Below, piece by piece: positions 1-8,110 of a stretch of 45,112 nt of DNA (position 1 is its first letter; each line of letters starts with the position of its first letter). The translations under genes were made by a program, and so were the position numbers. Under the pieces are notes generated by a model that ran no database searches, was not told the origin of the DNA, and saw only the letters and a list, made by a program, of their open reading frames with translations. Source of the stretch: CAYNST01 sp964399955 (GTDB taxonomy: Bacteria; Pseudomonadota; Gammaproteobacteria; Pseudomonadales; Cellvibrionaceae); assembly GCA_964399955.1 (NCBI GenBank), contig CAYNST010000013.1, positions 1 to 45,112 on the forward strand. The letters run 5' to 3'.

Positions 1-51
1 CCAGACGAAAAAATGGCCTACAGCAGTGGTGATGAGGAAACGTCAACAGAC

Positions 52-248
52 CCTAGGTCCGGATTTGCCCATGGCTGCGTTAAAAATTGGTCAACATCCT
101 GTCAGGAACAGGATGGAACGCCAGGGCGGCCCCAATAGGGGTGGAGCACATGGAGTGCGGAGTATTTACACTTGTAAACTCACATTTTTCGCCTTGCTCC
201 GAACAAATCCTGACTTGATCTGGACTGCCACGGAGTGTGCTGAAAATA
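52..248 (+). repeat. Dispersed structured repeat, copy A
   Basis: This stretch closely resembles 4898-5097 (copy B) and its 3' end resembles 22226-22300 (copy C). By eye, A and B are about 85% identical over their central 150 bases. Three inverted repeats are visible: CATCCTGT/ACAGGATG around a 5-base loop (95-115), GCCCC/GGGGT around AATA (129-142), and TTTACACTTGTAAA (165-178). Copy B keeps all three, and the G-T closing pair of hairpin 2 becomes G-C there. The repeat lies just upstream of nusB. It could be a small non-autonomous element or a structured RNA; no transposase is nearby. Nothing supportable was seen in bases 1-51. Confidence 0.75.
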
Positions 249-288
249 GCTACACGCTGATACCCGACTTTTGAGAGACTTACTGCAC

Positions 289-732
289 ATGCAATCCCTA
301 CCTTCACAGCGCTCCAAAGCGCGCCATTACGCCATGCAGGCGCTGTATCAATGGCATGTTTCGCGCAACGCGCTGAACGTGATTGAGGCCGAATTCCACA
401 CAGACAATGACATGTCCAATGTGGATGTAGCCTACTTTCACGAGCTGGTGCACCAGGTGCCCGCTAAATTGTCCGAGATAGAAACGGACTTTCTGCCCTT
501 CGTCAACGACATGACCTTGGCCCAAATCGACCCGGTCACCCTGGCGCTGTTGCGCATGTCCTGCTACGAGATGCGTTACCGGGTAGATGTACCCTACAAG
601 GTTGTAATCAACGAGGCACTGCGCCTGGCCAAAAAATTTGGCGCCACCGACAGCTACAAATTCATCAACGGCGTGCTGGATCGGGTGGCGGCAAGACTGC
701 GAGGCCCGGAAGTCAAGGCCGCAGGCCGCTGA
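289..732 (+). CDS. nusB: Transcription antitermination factor NusB
   Basis: NusB is a small all-helical RNA-binding protein. With NusE (S10) it binds boxA RNA and supports antitermination of rRNA operons. The N-terminal SKARHYAMQALYQW stretch (residues 8-21) and the later PYKVVINEALRLAKKFG and SYKFINGVLD motifs are family hallmarks. The length of 147 aa is normal. I chose the ATG at 289; a TTG at 271 is in frame but would add only six atypical residues. The thiL GTG lies 17 bases after the stop, so nusB-thiL-pgpA-ribA reads as one operon. ribH, the frequent upstream neighbour, is not inside the window. Confidence 0.95.
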   Translation: MQSLPSQRSKARHYAMQALYQWHVSRNALNVIEAEFHTDNDMSNVDVAYFHELVHQVPAKLSEIETDFLPFVNDMTLAQIDPVTLALLRMSCYEMRYRVDVPYKVVINEALRLAKKFGATDSYKFINGVLDRVAARLRGPEVKAAGR

Positions 733-748
733 GTCCGGTACTGCTGAC

Positions 749-1705
749 GTGGACGAATTTGGCCTGATTCATCAATACTTTGCCCGCGGGATGCTGCGCG
801 AGGATGTGGCCATCGGCATAGGCGATGACTGCGCCGTGCTGAGCCTGGAAGTGGGTCATGAATTGGTGGTGTCCATCGACACTATGGTTGCCGGTGTGCA
901 TTTTCCGCACGATGCGGATCCGGGCCGCATTGGCACCCGTGCTCTGTGCACGGCACTCAGTGACCTTGCGGCCATGGGGGCCCAGCCCCACTGGTTCACC
1001 CTGGCATTGACCATGCCCACTGCAGATGCCGGCTGGTTGAGCGCCTTCAGTGACGGCCTGTTCGACATTGCCAATCGCTACCAGTGCAGCCTGGTGGGCG
1101 GCGATACCACCTGCGGGCCTCTGTGCATCAGTATTCAGGTGCACGGCAGTGTGCCCAAGGGGCGGGCACTGACACGTTCCGGCGCGCGACCCGACGACGT
1201 AATTTTTGTCACCGGCCCCTTGGGCGACGGTGCGGCGGCGCTGGCGGTAATCAATAAGCAGCTTACCGTGCGTACCGCCAGCTACGATTACCTGCAAAAG
1301 CGGTTTTATTCACCCGCTCCCCGCCTGCAGGCAGGCCAGTTGTTGCGCAATCTTGCTTCCGCCACTATCGACCTGTCCGACGGCCTCTGTGCGGATCTGG
1401 GCAAGATTTGCGAGGCAAGCGGTGTCGGCGCATTGGTGGATCTTGCACGTATACCCCTCAGTGCCCATTGGAAGGAGCAGGTAGCGTCGGACCGGGCCCT
1501 GCAGTGGGCCGTGACCGGTGGCGACGACTACGAGCTGTGTTTCACCGTGCCGCAAGAGCGTCTACCTTTACTGGAAGAGTGGATAAACGCAGGTAAACTG
1601 CAGGCCACGCCCATTGGCAAGGTCACCCACAAACTGGGTATTGGCTGGCTCAAAGACGGCAAACCGCGCAACTTCGCCAAAAAAGGATACAACCATTTTG
1701 ATTGA
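749..1705 (+). CDS. thiL: Thiamine-monophosphate kinase ThiL
   Basis: ThiL phosphorylates thiamine monophosphate to thiamine pyrophosphate using ATP, the last step of cofactor synthesis in the cytoplasm. It belongs to the PurM/AIR-synthase-like fold. The metal- and nucleotide-binding motifs GIGDDCAVL (residues 23-31), DTMVAGVHFP and GGDTTCGP are visible, with TGGDDYELCF near the C-terminus. The frame is open upstream into nusB. The GTG at 749 gives the usual VDEFGLI-type family N-terminus and a 318-aa product of normal size. It precedes pgpA with an overlap of a few bases, suggesting translational coupling. Confidence 0.93.
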   Translation: MDEFGLIHQYFARGMLREDVAIGIGDDCAVLSLEVGHELVVSIDTMVAGVHFPHDADPGRIGTRALCTALSDLAAMGAQPHWFTLALTMPTADAGWLSAFSDGLFDIANRYQCSLVGGDTTCGPLCISIQVHGSVPKGRALTRSGARPDDVIFVTGPLGDGAAALAVINKQLTVRTASYDYLQKRFYSPAPRLQAGQLLRNLASATIDLSDGLCADLGKICEASGVGALVDLARIPLSAHWKEQVASDRALQWAVTGGDDYELCFTVPQERLPLLEEWINAGKLQATPIGKVTHKLGIGWLKDGKPRNFAKKGYNHFD

Positions 1706-2192
1706 TCGCACCCCGACCTTCCGCTGGTTGTTGCACAACCCCGACGCACTGCTGGCGTTCGGATTTGGCTCCGGCCTGACTCGCAAGCTGCCCGGAACGG
1801 CAGGTACCCTGGCAGCGGTACCCATTTATCTTCTGTTGCGTGACCTGCCGCTTGGGGCTTACCTGCTTACATTGACGGCCGCTTTCGCGTTTGGAGTTTT
1901 CATCTGCCACACCGCGTCCAAAAAACTGGGCGTACACGACCACGGCGGCATTGTCTGGGACGAGTTTGTCGGCTATTGGCTGACCATGCTGCTGGCGCCG
2001 CCCGGCTGGATCTGGGTCCTTCTGGGGTTCATCTATTTTCGTTTCTTCGACATGCTCAAACCCTGGCCCATCGGCTGGATAGACAAGCGAGTCCACGGCG
2101 GTTTTGGCATCATGATTGACGACGTGGTGGCGGCTGTGCCGGCCTTGTTGTGTCTGCAGCTGAGCGTCTACCTGGCATCCATCTTCAATTGA
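1698..2192 (+). CDS. pgpA: Phosphatidylglycerophosphatase A
   Basis: PgpA is an inner-membrane enzyme that dephosphorylates phosphatidylglycerol phosphate to phosphatidylglycerol. The family motifs are present: GSGLTRKLPGTAGTL near the N-terminus, WDEFVGYW in the middle, FRFFDMLKPWPIGWID, and IDDVVAA before the last hydrophobic segment. Three to four membrane segments are apparent. The frame extends upstream inside thiL. A TTG at 1698 with AAAAGGA at 1680-1686 gives 164 aa, close to the family length, and overlaps the thiL stop by 8 bases. An ATT at 1695 is a less likely alternative. The position after thiL is the standard gammaproteobacterial arrangement. Confidence 0.9.
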   Translation: MIDRTPTFRWLLHNPDALLAFGFGSGLTRKLPGTAGTLAAVPIYLLLRDLPLGAYLLTLTAAFAFGVFICHTASKKLGVHDHGGIVWDEFVGYWLTMLLAPPGWIWVLLGFIYFRFFDMLKPWPIGWIDKRVHGGFGIMIDDVVAAVPALLCLQLSVYLASIFN

Positions 2193-2203
2193 GGCAGTAC
2201 CCG

Positions 2204-2812
2204 GTGACGGTAAAATACATTGAATCTTCCAAGTTGCCGACGCCTTGGGGCATGTTTGCCATGCACGGCTTCAGCGAGACCAAGGGCGACAAAGAGCATG
2301 TCGTGCTCACCATGGGGGAAGTTGGGCGCGGGGAGCCGGTGCTGGCGCGCATCCACTCGGAGTGCCTGACCGGCGACGCGCTGTTCAGTCTGCGCTGTGA
2401 CTGTGGCGCACAACTGCAGGCGGCAATGTACAAGATTGCCATGGCCGGCACCGGCGCAATCTTCTATCTGCGGCAGGAGGGGCGGGGCATTGGATTGCTG
2501 AACAAGATCAAGGCCTACCATCTGCAGGACAAGGGTGCCGATACCGTTGAGGCCAATGAGCAGCTGGGCTTTGGTGCGGACATGCGCGACTACAGCATTC
2601 TCAAGCCCATGATGGCTCACCTGGGCATCCAACAGCTGCGCCTGATGACCAACAACCCGCGCAAGATTCAGGCTTTACAGGAGTTGGGCCTGGAAGTGGT
2701 TGAGCGGTTACCCCACGACACCGGCCGCAACCCCCACAATCAGCATTATCTCAATACCAAGCGGGGTAAATTGGGCCACCTGTTTGACCTGGACGCAGAC
2801 GCCGCAGACTGA
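2204..2812 (+). CDS. ribA: GTP cyclohydrolase II RibA
   Basis: RibA opens the GTP imidazole ring to give the first riboflavin precursor, releasing formate and pyrophosphate. The three zinc ligands C54, C65 and C67 lie in ECLTGDALFSLRCDC, followed by the QEGRGIGLLNKIKAY active-site segment. This is the stand-alone RibA, not the RibBA fusion: there is no DHBP synthase domain. The GTG at 2204 is preferred because GAGGCAG lies 7-13 bases upstream and the protein then starts like other RibA proteins (KYIESSKLPTPWG). The product is 202 aa. The gene follows pgpA by 11 bases and faces dxs. Confidence 0.94.
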   Translation: MTVKYIESSKLPTPWGMFAMHGFSETKGDKEHVVLTMGEVGRGEPVLARIHSECLTGDALFSLRCDCGAQLQAAMYKIAMAGTGAIFYLRQEGRGIGLLNKIKAYHLQDKGADTVEANEQLGFGADMRDYSILKPMMAHLGIQQLRLMTNNPRKIQALQELGLEVVERLPHDTGRNPHNQHYLNTKRGKLGHLFDLDADAAD

Positions 2813-2869
2813 AGCAGCCGCGTTTGCAACCGCCGCTTTAATTTGGTATGCATCGGCTCACGGTCGGCG

Positions 2870-4774
2870 TCAAGCGGGCGTGCGCCTGGGTAATCTGAGT
2901 TGGTCGAGCCGTGCGAGAATTCGCGCCTCTGTGCTGGCGCGGTCCAGGCTTGCCTCCGCCAACTGCTGCGAACGCTTACCGTGCTCTATGAAGGTGTCCG
3001 GCAGCCCCAGTTGCAGCAGCGGCTTGACCCAACCTTGTGCCGCCAGGAACTCCGCCACCGCCGAACCCGCTCCGCCGGCTATACTGCCTTCTTCAAGCGT
3101 TACCAGCAGATCGTAGCTCTGGCAGACCAGGGTCAATAATGAGTCATCCAGCGGCTTGACCCAGCGCATGTCGCATAGGCCAAAGCCGTGTCGCTCGGCA
3201 ATGTCTGCAGCGTCGGTCAACAGCACGCCAAAGTTCAGTATGCAGACCCGGTGGCCGTTCTTCAGCATCCGTCCGCGTCCGAGCGGCAGAGGTTCAGCGT
3301 CAGGCGTGATGACCGCGCCCGGCCCGGTGCCGCGCGGGTAGCGCACCGCAGCCGGGCCATCATATTGATAGGCCGCACTCAGCAGCCGGTAACACTCGTT
3401 TTCGTCGCTCGGCGTGGCGATCATCATCTGCGGTACGCAGCGCAGAAACGCCAGGTCAAAGGCGCCGGAATGGGTAGGGCCGTCCTCTCCCACCAGGCCA
3501 GCTCGGTCCACCGCAAATGTGACATCAAGCCCCTGCAGAGCCACATCGTGTATGACCTGGTCGTATGCGCGCTGCAAAAACGTGGAGTAGATGGCCACGA
3601 CCGGCTTGGCGCCCTCGCACGCCAGGCCGGCGGCCAGAGTCACTGCGTGCTGTTCGGCAATTGCAACGTCGAAAAAACGCTCAGGATACGCCTGACTGAA
3701 AGCCACCATACCCGAGCCTTCGACCATGGCCGGGGTAATGGCCATCAGCTGCGGGTCCTGGCCGGCCTGATCGCACAACCATTGCCCGAATACCTGCTGG
3801 TATTTCAGGCGAGGAGCCGTCACCGGCTCGACGGTGACGGCTTTGGGCTCTATTTTGTTGATCGAGTGATAACCCACCGGATCGGCTTCCGCCGGAGCAA
3901 AACCCTTGCCCTTTTGCGTGATGACATGCAGCAGCTTGGGGCCGGGAATATCGCGCAAGTTCTGCAGATCGTGGGTCAGCCGCGACAAGTCGTGCCCGTC
4001 GATGGGGCCTACGTAGTAAAAGCCCAGCTCTTCAAAAAAAGTGCAGGGAGCGACCATGCCTTTCATGTGCTCTTCGGCTTTTTTGGCAATTTCGCGGGCG
4101 TGGGGCAGATTGTCCAGAACCTTTTTGCTGCTCTCTCGCAGGGCAAAATAGAACTTGCTGGCCCAGATCTTGGAAAAGTAGGTTGCCAGCCCGCCAACAT
4201 TGGGCGAGATGGACATATTATTGTCATTCAGCACCACTAGCATGTCTGCTTTGGTGTGCGCTGCGTGGTTCAGCGCCTCGAATGCCATGCCTGCGGTCAT
4301 GGCCCCGTCGCCAATCACCGCCACGGTCTTGCGCTGGGTGCCGCGCGCGGCACTGGCTAAGGCCATACCCAATGCGGCGCTTATGGATGTGCTGGAGTGG
4401 CCCACACCAAAGGTGTCGTAGGGGCTTTCGGCGCGCTTTGGAAAACCTGCCAGGCCGCCGGCCCGGCGGATACTGCCCATTTGCTCGCGCCGGCCGGTCA
4501 GAATTTTATGCGGATAGGTCTGGTGCCCCACATCCCACACCAGACGGTCGTGGGGCGTGTTGAAGGCGTAGTGCAGGGCAATGGTCAGCTCTACTACGCC
4601 CAGGCCGGCGCCGAAGTGGCCGCCGGTCTGTCCCACGCTGTAGAGCATGAACTCCCGCAGTTCCTGAGCCAGCTGAGGCAGTTGTTTGGGCGACAGCTTA
4701 CGCAGCTCGACAGCGCTGGATACGGTGTCGAGCAGAGGCGTAACAGGCCGCTGTACGGGTATTTCATGCAACAT
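2870..4774 (-). CDS. dxs: 1-deoxy-D-xylulose-5-phosphate synthase
   Basis: DXS is a thiamine-pyrophosphate enzyme that condenses pyruvate and glyceraldehyde 3-phosphate, the entry to the MEP isoprenoid pathway. The TPP motif runs from GDGAMTAGMAFEALN to NDNNMSISPNVGG. The VAIAEQHAVTLAAGLA segment with the catalytic glutamate and the C-terminal transketolase region (RYPRGTGPG) are complete. The length of 634 aa fits the family. The gene stands alone here: neither ispA nor xseB is adjacent, and its upstream side carries repeat copy B. Its product needs the TPP completed by ThiL, encoded next door. Confidence 0.97.
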   Translation of the reverse strand: MLHEIPVQRPVTPLLDTVSSAVELRKLSPKQLPQLAQELREFMLYSVGQTGGHFGAGLGVVELTIALHYAFNTPHDRLVWDVGHQTYPHKILTGRREQMGSIRRAGGLAGFPKRAESPYDTFGVGHSSTSISAALGMALASAARGTQRKTVAVIGDGAMTAGMAFEALNHAAHTKADMLVVLNDNNMSISPNVGGLATYFSKIWASKFYFALRESSKKVLDNLPHAREIAKKAEEHMKGMVAPCTFFEELGFYYVGPIDGHDLSRLTHDLQNLRDIPGPKLLHVITQKGKGFAPAEADPVGYHSINKIEPKAVTVEPVTAPRLKYQQVFGQWLCDQAGQDPQLMAITPAMVEGSGMVAFSQAYPERFFDVAIAEQHAVTLAAGLACEGAKPVVAIYSTFLQRAYDQVIHDVALQGLDVTFAVDRAGLVGEDGPTHSGAFDLAFLRCVPQMMIATPSDENECYRLLSAAYQYDGPAAVRYPRGTGPGAVITPDAEPLPLGRGRMLKNGHRVCILNFGVLLTDAADIAERHGFGLCDMRWVKPLDDSLLTLVCQSYDLLVTLEEGSIAGGAGSAVAEFLAAQGWVKPLLQLGLPDTFIEHGKRSQQLAEASLDRASTEARILARLDQLRLPRRTPA

Positions 4775-4897
4775 GTGTTGACCAAATTCTTTTGGGTTGC
4801 GCGCAAGAGCGCTATTGTAGGTTGGCCGCGTAAGCTTTGAAAGAAACGTCTAGTGGTTTTATGAACTGACCTAACATTGGTAGCTGTTCAGATCCCG

Positions 4898-5097
4898 CCT
4901 AGATCACGCCCAGATTCGCACATAGCTGTGTTAAATAATGGTCAACATCCCGTCAGGAACAGGATGAAACGCCTGCAAAGCGGCCCCAACAGGGGCGGAG
5001 CACAGGGAGTGCGGCGTATTTACACGTGTAAACTCACATCTTTTGCCCTGCTCTGCGCAAATCCTGACGCAATTTCAACAGTCACCGAACAAGCTGA
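4898..5097 (+). repeat. Dispersed structured repeat, copy B
   Basis: This is the second near-complete copy, in the same orientation as copy A on the plus strand, filling the gap between the 5' end of dxs and the 3' end of apaH (4775-5104). The hairpins are at 4946-4966 (one C-A mismatch relative to copy A), 4983-4996 (GCCCC-AACA-GGGGC, where copy A has GCCCC-AATA-GGGGT) and 5019-5032 (TTTACACGTGTAAA, a perfect palindrome). The 3' part, from CTTTTGCCCTGCTC to AACAGTCAC and GCTGA, is shared with copy C. No gene was found in 4775-4897. Confidence 0.75.
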
Positions 5098-5104
5098 CCC
5101 GTTA

Positions 5105-5908
5105 TCAACATTGCAGCTTGAAGCGGCGGCCGTCTTCCAGCCGCAGCATGGTCAGGCAACCGCCCCATACGCAGCCGGTATCCAAGGCCAAAAACTGTGG
5201 CTTGCCGGTCTCGCCTTCCAGGGCGGCCCAGTGGCCAAACAAAAACTGAGTGTCGCGGTCCGCCGTTGCCCGCTGGTATTCAAACCACGGCGCCGTGCCT
5301 GCCGGCGCCGTGCCGGCTCCGTCCTTGGCGCCAAAATTGAGCGTGCCGTCCGGCTCGACAAAGCGCATGCGCGTGAAGTAGTTGGTAATTGACCTCAGGC
5401 GCTCAAAACCGGTCAGTGACGGCTTCCAGCCGCCGGGTTTGTTGCCAAACAGCCCCTCCAGGGCGGCTGCACTTCTGGCATCGCGCAGAGCGCGCTCCAG
5501 TTCACGCGCCCGGTGCGCGGCTTCTTCCAGCGTCCAGATGTGTGGCACACCCGCATGGCTCATGACAAAGCGGCCCTGGCTGTGAAGCAGCGGGCGGTGG
5601 CGCAGCCACTCCAGCAACTGGTCGCGGTCCGGCGCACCCAATATGTCGTTGACGGTGTCTTTGCGGCTGGCTTTGCGCGCGCCAACGGCAACGGCCAGCA
5701 GGTGAATGTCGTGGTTGCCCAGCACGGCCACGGCACTCTCGCCCAGATTCCTGACCAGGCGCAGAACTTGGAGGTTGTCCGGCCCGCGGTTGACCAGGTC
5801 GCCCGCCAGCCACAGGCGGTCGCGACCGGGCCGAAAAAAAACCTCGGCCAGCAGCTTCTCCAGCGGCCGGACACAGCCCTGCACATCGCCAACCACATAG
5901 GTTGCCAC
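5105..5908 (-). CDS. apaH: Diadenosine tetraphosphatase ApaH
   Basis: ApaH symmetrically hydrolyses diadenosine tetraphosphate to two ADP and also removes Np4N caps from RNA in enterobacteria. The calcineurin-like metallophosphatase motifs appear in order: GDVQGC (residues 7-12), GDLVNRGP, VLGNHDIHL and MSHAGVPHIW. The length of 267 aa is typical. It is the last gene of the lptD-surA-pdxA-rsmA-apaG-apaH unit, starting 3 bases after apaG ends. This linkage is conserved in gammaproteobacteria. Confidence 0.95.
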   Translation of the reverse strand: MATYVVGDVQGCVRPLEKLLAEVFFRPGRDRLWLAGDLVNRGPDNLQVLRLVRNLGESAVAVLGNHDIHLLAVAVGARKASRKDTVNDILGAPDRDQLLEWLRHRPLLHSQGRFVMSHAGVPHIWTLEEAAHRARELERALRDARSAAALEGLFGNKPGGWKPSLTGFERLRSITNYFTRMRFVEPDGTLNFGAKDGAGTAPAGTAPWFEYQRATADRDTQFLFGHWAALEGETGKPQFLALDTGCVWGGCLTMLRLEDGRRFKLQC

Positions 5909-5911
5909 GAA

Positions 5912-6283
5912 TCAGTGCAGCCGATGCGGAGGCACAAGCGCAAAAACCGGAATGCTGGCTTCAAAATCTTCGCCTTGCTCGTTGCGCATCTGGTAGTTGC
6001 CGGTCATGGTGCCCGTCTCCGTTGGCAGAACAACGCCACTGGTATAGGAATAACTGTGGCCGGGGGTTATCACCGGCTGCTGACCGATGACGCCAAAGCC
6101 GCGCACCTCCTGGACCTCGTCATTGCCGTCGGTAATTACCCAGTGCCGGCTGATAAGCTGGGCGCGCATATCCCCCTGATTGGTCAGGGTTATGGTGTAG
6201 CCAAAAACAAAGCGCCGCGCCTTGGGGTCGGACTGCTCCGCCAGGTACTTGGTTTTGACGTCAACGTCTATGCAGTTGCTCAT
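5912..6283 (-). CDS. apaG: ApaG protein (Co2+/Mg2+ efflux-associated family)
   Basis: ApaG is a small protein with a fibronectin-III-like beta sandwich. Its biochemical role is not settled; mutants of enteric homologues show altered Co2+ resistance and Mg2+ efflux. The VFGYTITLTNQG, RHWVITDG and PVITPGHSYSYTSG segments and the PTETGTMTGNYQM stretch are the family core. The length of 123 aa is standard. It lies between rsmA (14 bases away) and apaH (3 bases away), the conserved position. Confidence 0.93.
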   Translation of the reverse strand: MSNCIDVDVKTKYLAEQSDPKARRFVFGYTITLTNQGDMRAQLISRHWVITDGNDEVQEVRGFGVIGQQPVITPGHSYSYTSGVVLPTETGTMTGNYQMRNEQGEDFEASIPVFALVPPHRLH

Positions 6284-6297
6284 GATGCTCCGTGTTG

Positions 6298-7119
6298 TTA
6301 CGGCGTGCCTTCCGCGTCGCGCGGGGGAAGATCCGCCAGGTAATCTGCCAATCTTACGTATTGTGCCAGGCTTAAGTTCTCTGGTCTCTGCCCGGTATCC
6401 AAATCCAGCCCGTCCAGCGACTTGGCATCCAGCAGGGATTTGAGCGCATTGCGCAGGGTTTTGCGCCTTTGCTGAAAGGCAGTGTTCACCACTTTACTCA
6501 ACAAAGCCGGGTCCCGTGCTACCAGTTTCGGCTGTTTGTGCGGCACCAGTCGAACAATGGCGGAATCCACTTTGGGCGCGGGGCGGAAGGACTCCGGCGG
6601 CACCTCAAACAGGGATTCCACCTCGCAGTAGTACTGACACATGACACTCAAGCGCCCATAGGCCTTCTCGTTGTGTTTCGCCGCCATCCGTTCAACCACT
6701 TCTTTCTGCAGCATGAAGTGCATATCTTCCACTAGACCGTGAAATCCCAGCAGGTGAAACAGCAGGGGTGTAGAGATATTGTAAGGCAAGTTGCCCACCA
6801 CCCGCAGCCGGCTCCCGGCTGCCGCCAAACTGGCAAAATCAAACTTCAGCGCATCCGCCTGATGAATGACCAGCTGCGGGTAAGCGCCAAATTTAGCCGT
6901 CAGCAGCTTCACCAGGTCGCGATCCACTTCAACCACCTGCAGGCTTGGACAGCAAGCCAGCAACGGCTCCGTCAATGCGCCCTGGCCTGGTCCTATCTCT
7001 ACCAGGTTGTCACTGGGTTTGGCGCCAATGCAGCGCACCAGCCGGTTAATCACGCCCTGATCTACCAGGAAGTTCTGACCAAAACGCTTGCGCGCCTGGT
7101 GGAATACGGGAGTCTGCAT
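6298..7119 (-). CDS. rsmA: 16S rRNA dimethyladenosine transferase RsmA (KsgA)
   Basis: RsmA dimethylates the two adjacent adenosines in helix 45 of 16S rRNA (A1518/A1519 in E. coli numbering) late in 30S assembly. S-adenosylmethionine motif I (VEIGPGQGALTEPLL) and the catalytic NLPYNIS motif are intact. The frame extends upstream to 7287. The ATG at 7119 gives the normal start MQTPVFHQARKRFGQNFL and a 273-aa product, beginning 7 bases after pdxA ends. The conserved operon position supports the call. Confidence 0.96.
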   Translation of the reverse strand: MQTPVFHQARKRFGQNFLVDQGVINRLVRCIGAKPSDNLVEIGPGQGALTEPLLACCPSLQVVEVDRDLVKLLTAKFGAYPQLVIHQADALKFDFASLAAAGSRLRVVGNLPYNISTPLLFHLLGFHGLVEDMHFMLQKEVVERMAAKHNEKAYGRLSVMCQYYCEVESLFEVPPESFRPAPKVDSAIVRLVPHKQPKLVARDPALLSKVVNTAFQQRRKTLRNALKSLLDAKSLDGLDLDTGQRPENLSLAQYVRLADYLADLPPRDAEGTP

Positions 7120-7126
7120 AGGAGTC

Positions 7127-8110
7127 CTAAAGCGTGTGGGCCTGCGCCATGGCCTGGGCGAGCGCGCAGGCTTCGGCAAAACTGCCAAGCCTGGCTTGAC
7201 CTTTTCCGGCCAGATCCAGGGCGGTGCCGTGGTCGACAGAGGTGCGAATGTAGGGCAGGCCCAGGGTGATATTGACTGCCCGCCCAAACCCCTTGTATTT
7301 CAGGACTGGCAGGCCCTGATCGTGGTACATGGCGAGTACGGCGTCCGCCTCATCCAGATAAAATGGCGTAAACAGGGTGTCTGCCGGCAATGGTCCGCGC
7401 AGATCCATGCCGCGTCCGCGCAACTGTTCCAGAACGGGAATGATCACATCCAGCTCTTCGCGCCCCAAGTGGCCGCCTTCGCCGGCGTGAGGGTTTAAAC
7501 CGCACACCAGTATGCGCGGCCGGGCAATGCCAAACTTGCTGATCAGGTCGGCGTGGAGTATCTCCAGGGTGCGACACAGGCTATTGGCGGTGATGGCGGA
7601 GGCCACATCCTGCAAGGGTAAGTGAGTGGTGGCCAGCGCCACTCTGAGGCCCTCGGTGGCCAACATCATGACCACCCGGTCGCAGCCGGCCCCCTCGGCA
7701 AAAAACTCGGTATGGCCGGAAAAGGCCACGCCTGCGTCATTGATGATCCCTTTATGGACAGGACCGGTCACCAGCGCATGCACTTCACCGCGAAGGCAGA
7801 GGCCGGCAGCTTCGCTGAGCATACTCAATACATGTGGCGCGTTGGCAGGATTGAGCTGCCCTGCTTGCACCGGCTGGGCCAGTGGCACTTCGACCCAGCT
7901 CAGCCGCCCACTGCCGGAGGCGCGGGGCATGCGTGAATCGTAAGGCTGCAGGTCCAGCGGCAGCCCAAGTTGCGCGGCACTTTGTTGAAGCAACTGGGCG
8001 CTGGAGACCACCACCAGTTCACAGGGTGGCAGCGTCTGCTGGCAATAGCGCACTACCAGCTCCGGCCCAATGCCGGCGGGCTCGCCGGGGGTGACAGCCA
8101 GGCGAAGCAT
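7127..8110 (-). CDS. pdxA: 4-hydroxythreonine-4-phosphate dehydrogenase PdxA
   Basis: PdxA oxidises 4-phosphohydroxy-L-threonine in the DXP-dependent pyridoxal phosphate pathway, which shares deoxyxylulose phosphate with the product of nearby dxs. The TPGEPAGIGPEL N-terminus, ATTHLPLQDV with its metal-binding histidine, CGLNPHAGEGGHLG and MYHDQGLPVLKY are all present. The length of 327 aa is normal. The start codon overlaps the surA stop by one base, so the two are translationally coupled. Confidence 0.96.
   Translation of the reverse strand: MLRLAVTPGEPAGIGPELVVRYCQQTLPPCELVVVSSAQLLQQSAAQLGLPLDLQPYDSRMPRASGSGRLSWVEVPLAQPVQAGQLNPANAPHVLSMLSEAAGLCLRGEVHALVTGPVHKGIINDAGVAFSGHTEFFAEGAGCDRVVMMLATEGLRVALATTHLPLQDVASAITANSLCRTLEILHADLISKFGIARPRILVCGLNPHAGEGGHLGREELDVIIPVLEQLRGRGMDLRGPLPADTLFTPFYLDEADAVLAMYHDQGLPVLKYKGFGRAVNITLGLPYIRTSVDHGTALDLAGKGQARLGSFAEACALAQAMAQAHTL

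Noticed and set aside
165..178. Link between repeat hairpin 3 and the inverted repeat at 40083-40127 (shared ACACTTGTAA on opposite strands)
   Set aside because: The match is only 10 bases in AT-rich palindromic sequence and the flanks differ; likely coincidence.
26..274. Open frame in repeat copy A encoding a peptide similar to one in copy B (shared GPNRGGA, IYTCKLT, NPD segments)
   Set aside because: The frames align with one whole-codon indel, but substitutions are not clearly biased to third positions, no spaced ribosome binding site is seen, and the conservation is explained by the hairpins. A coding role stays possible but unsupported.
3188..4240. 350-codon open frame opposite dxs
   Set aside because: It is a shadow of the intact dxs gene; GC-rich codons leave the antisense frame open. 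No domain or start signal.
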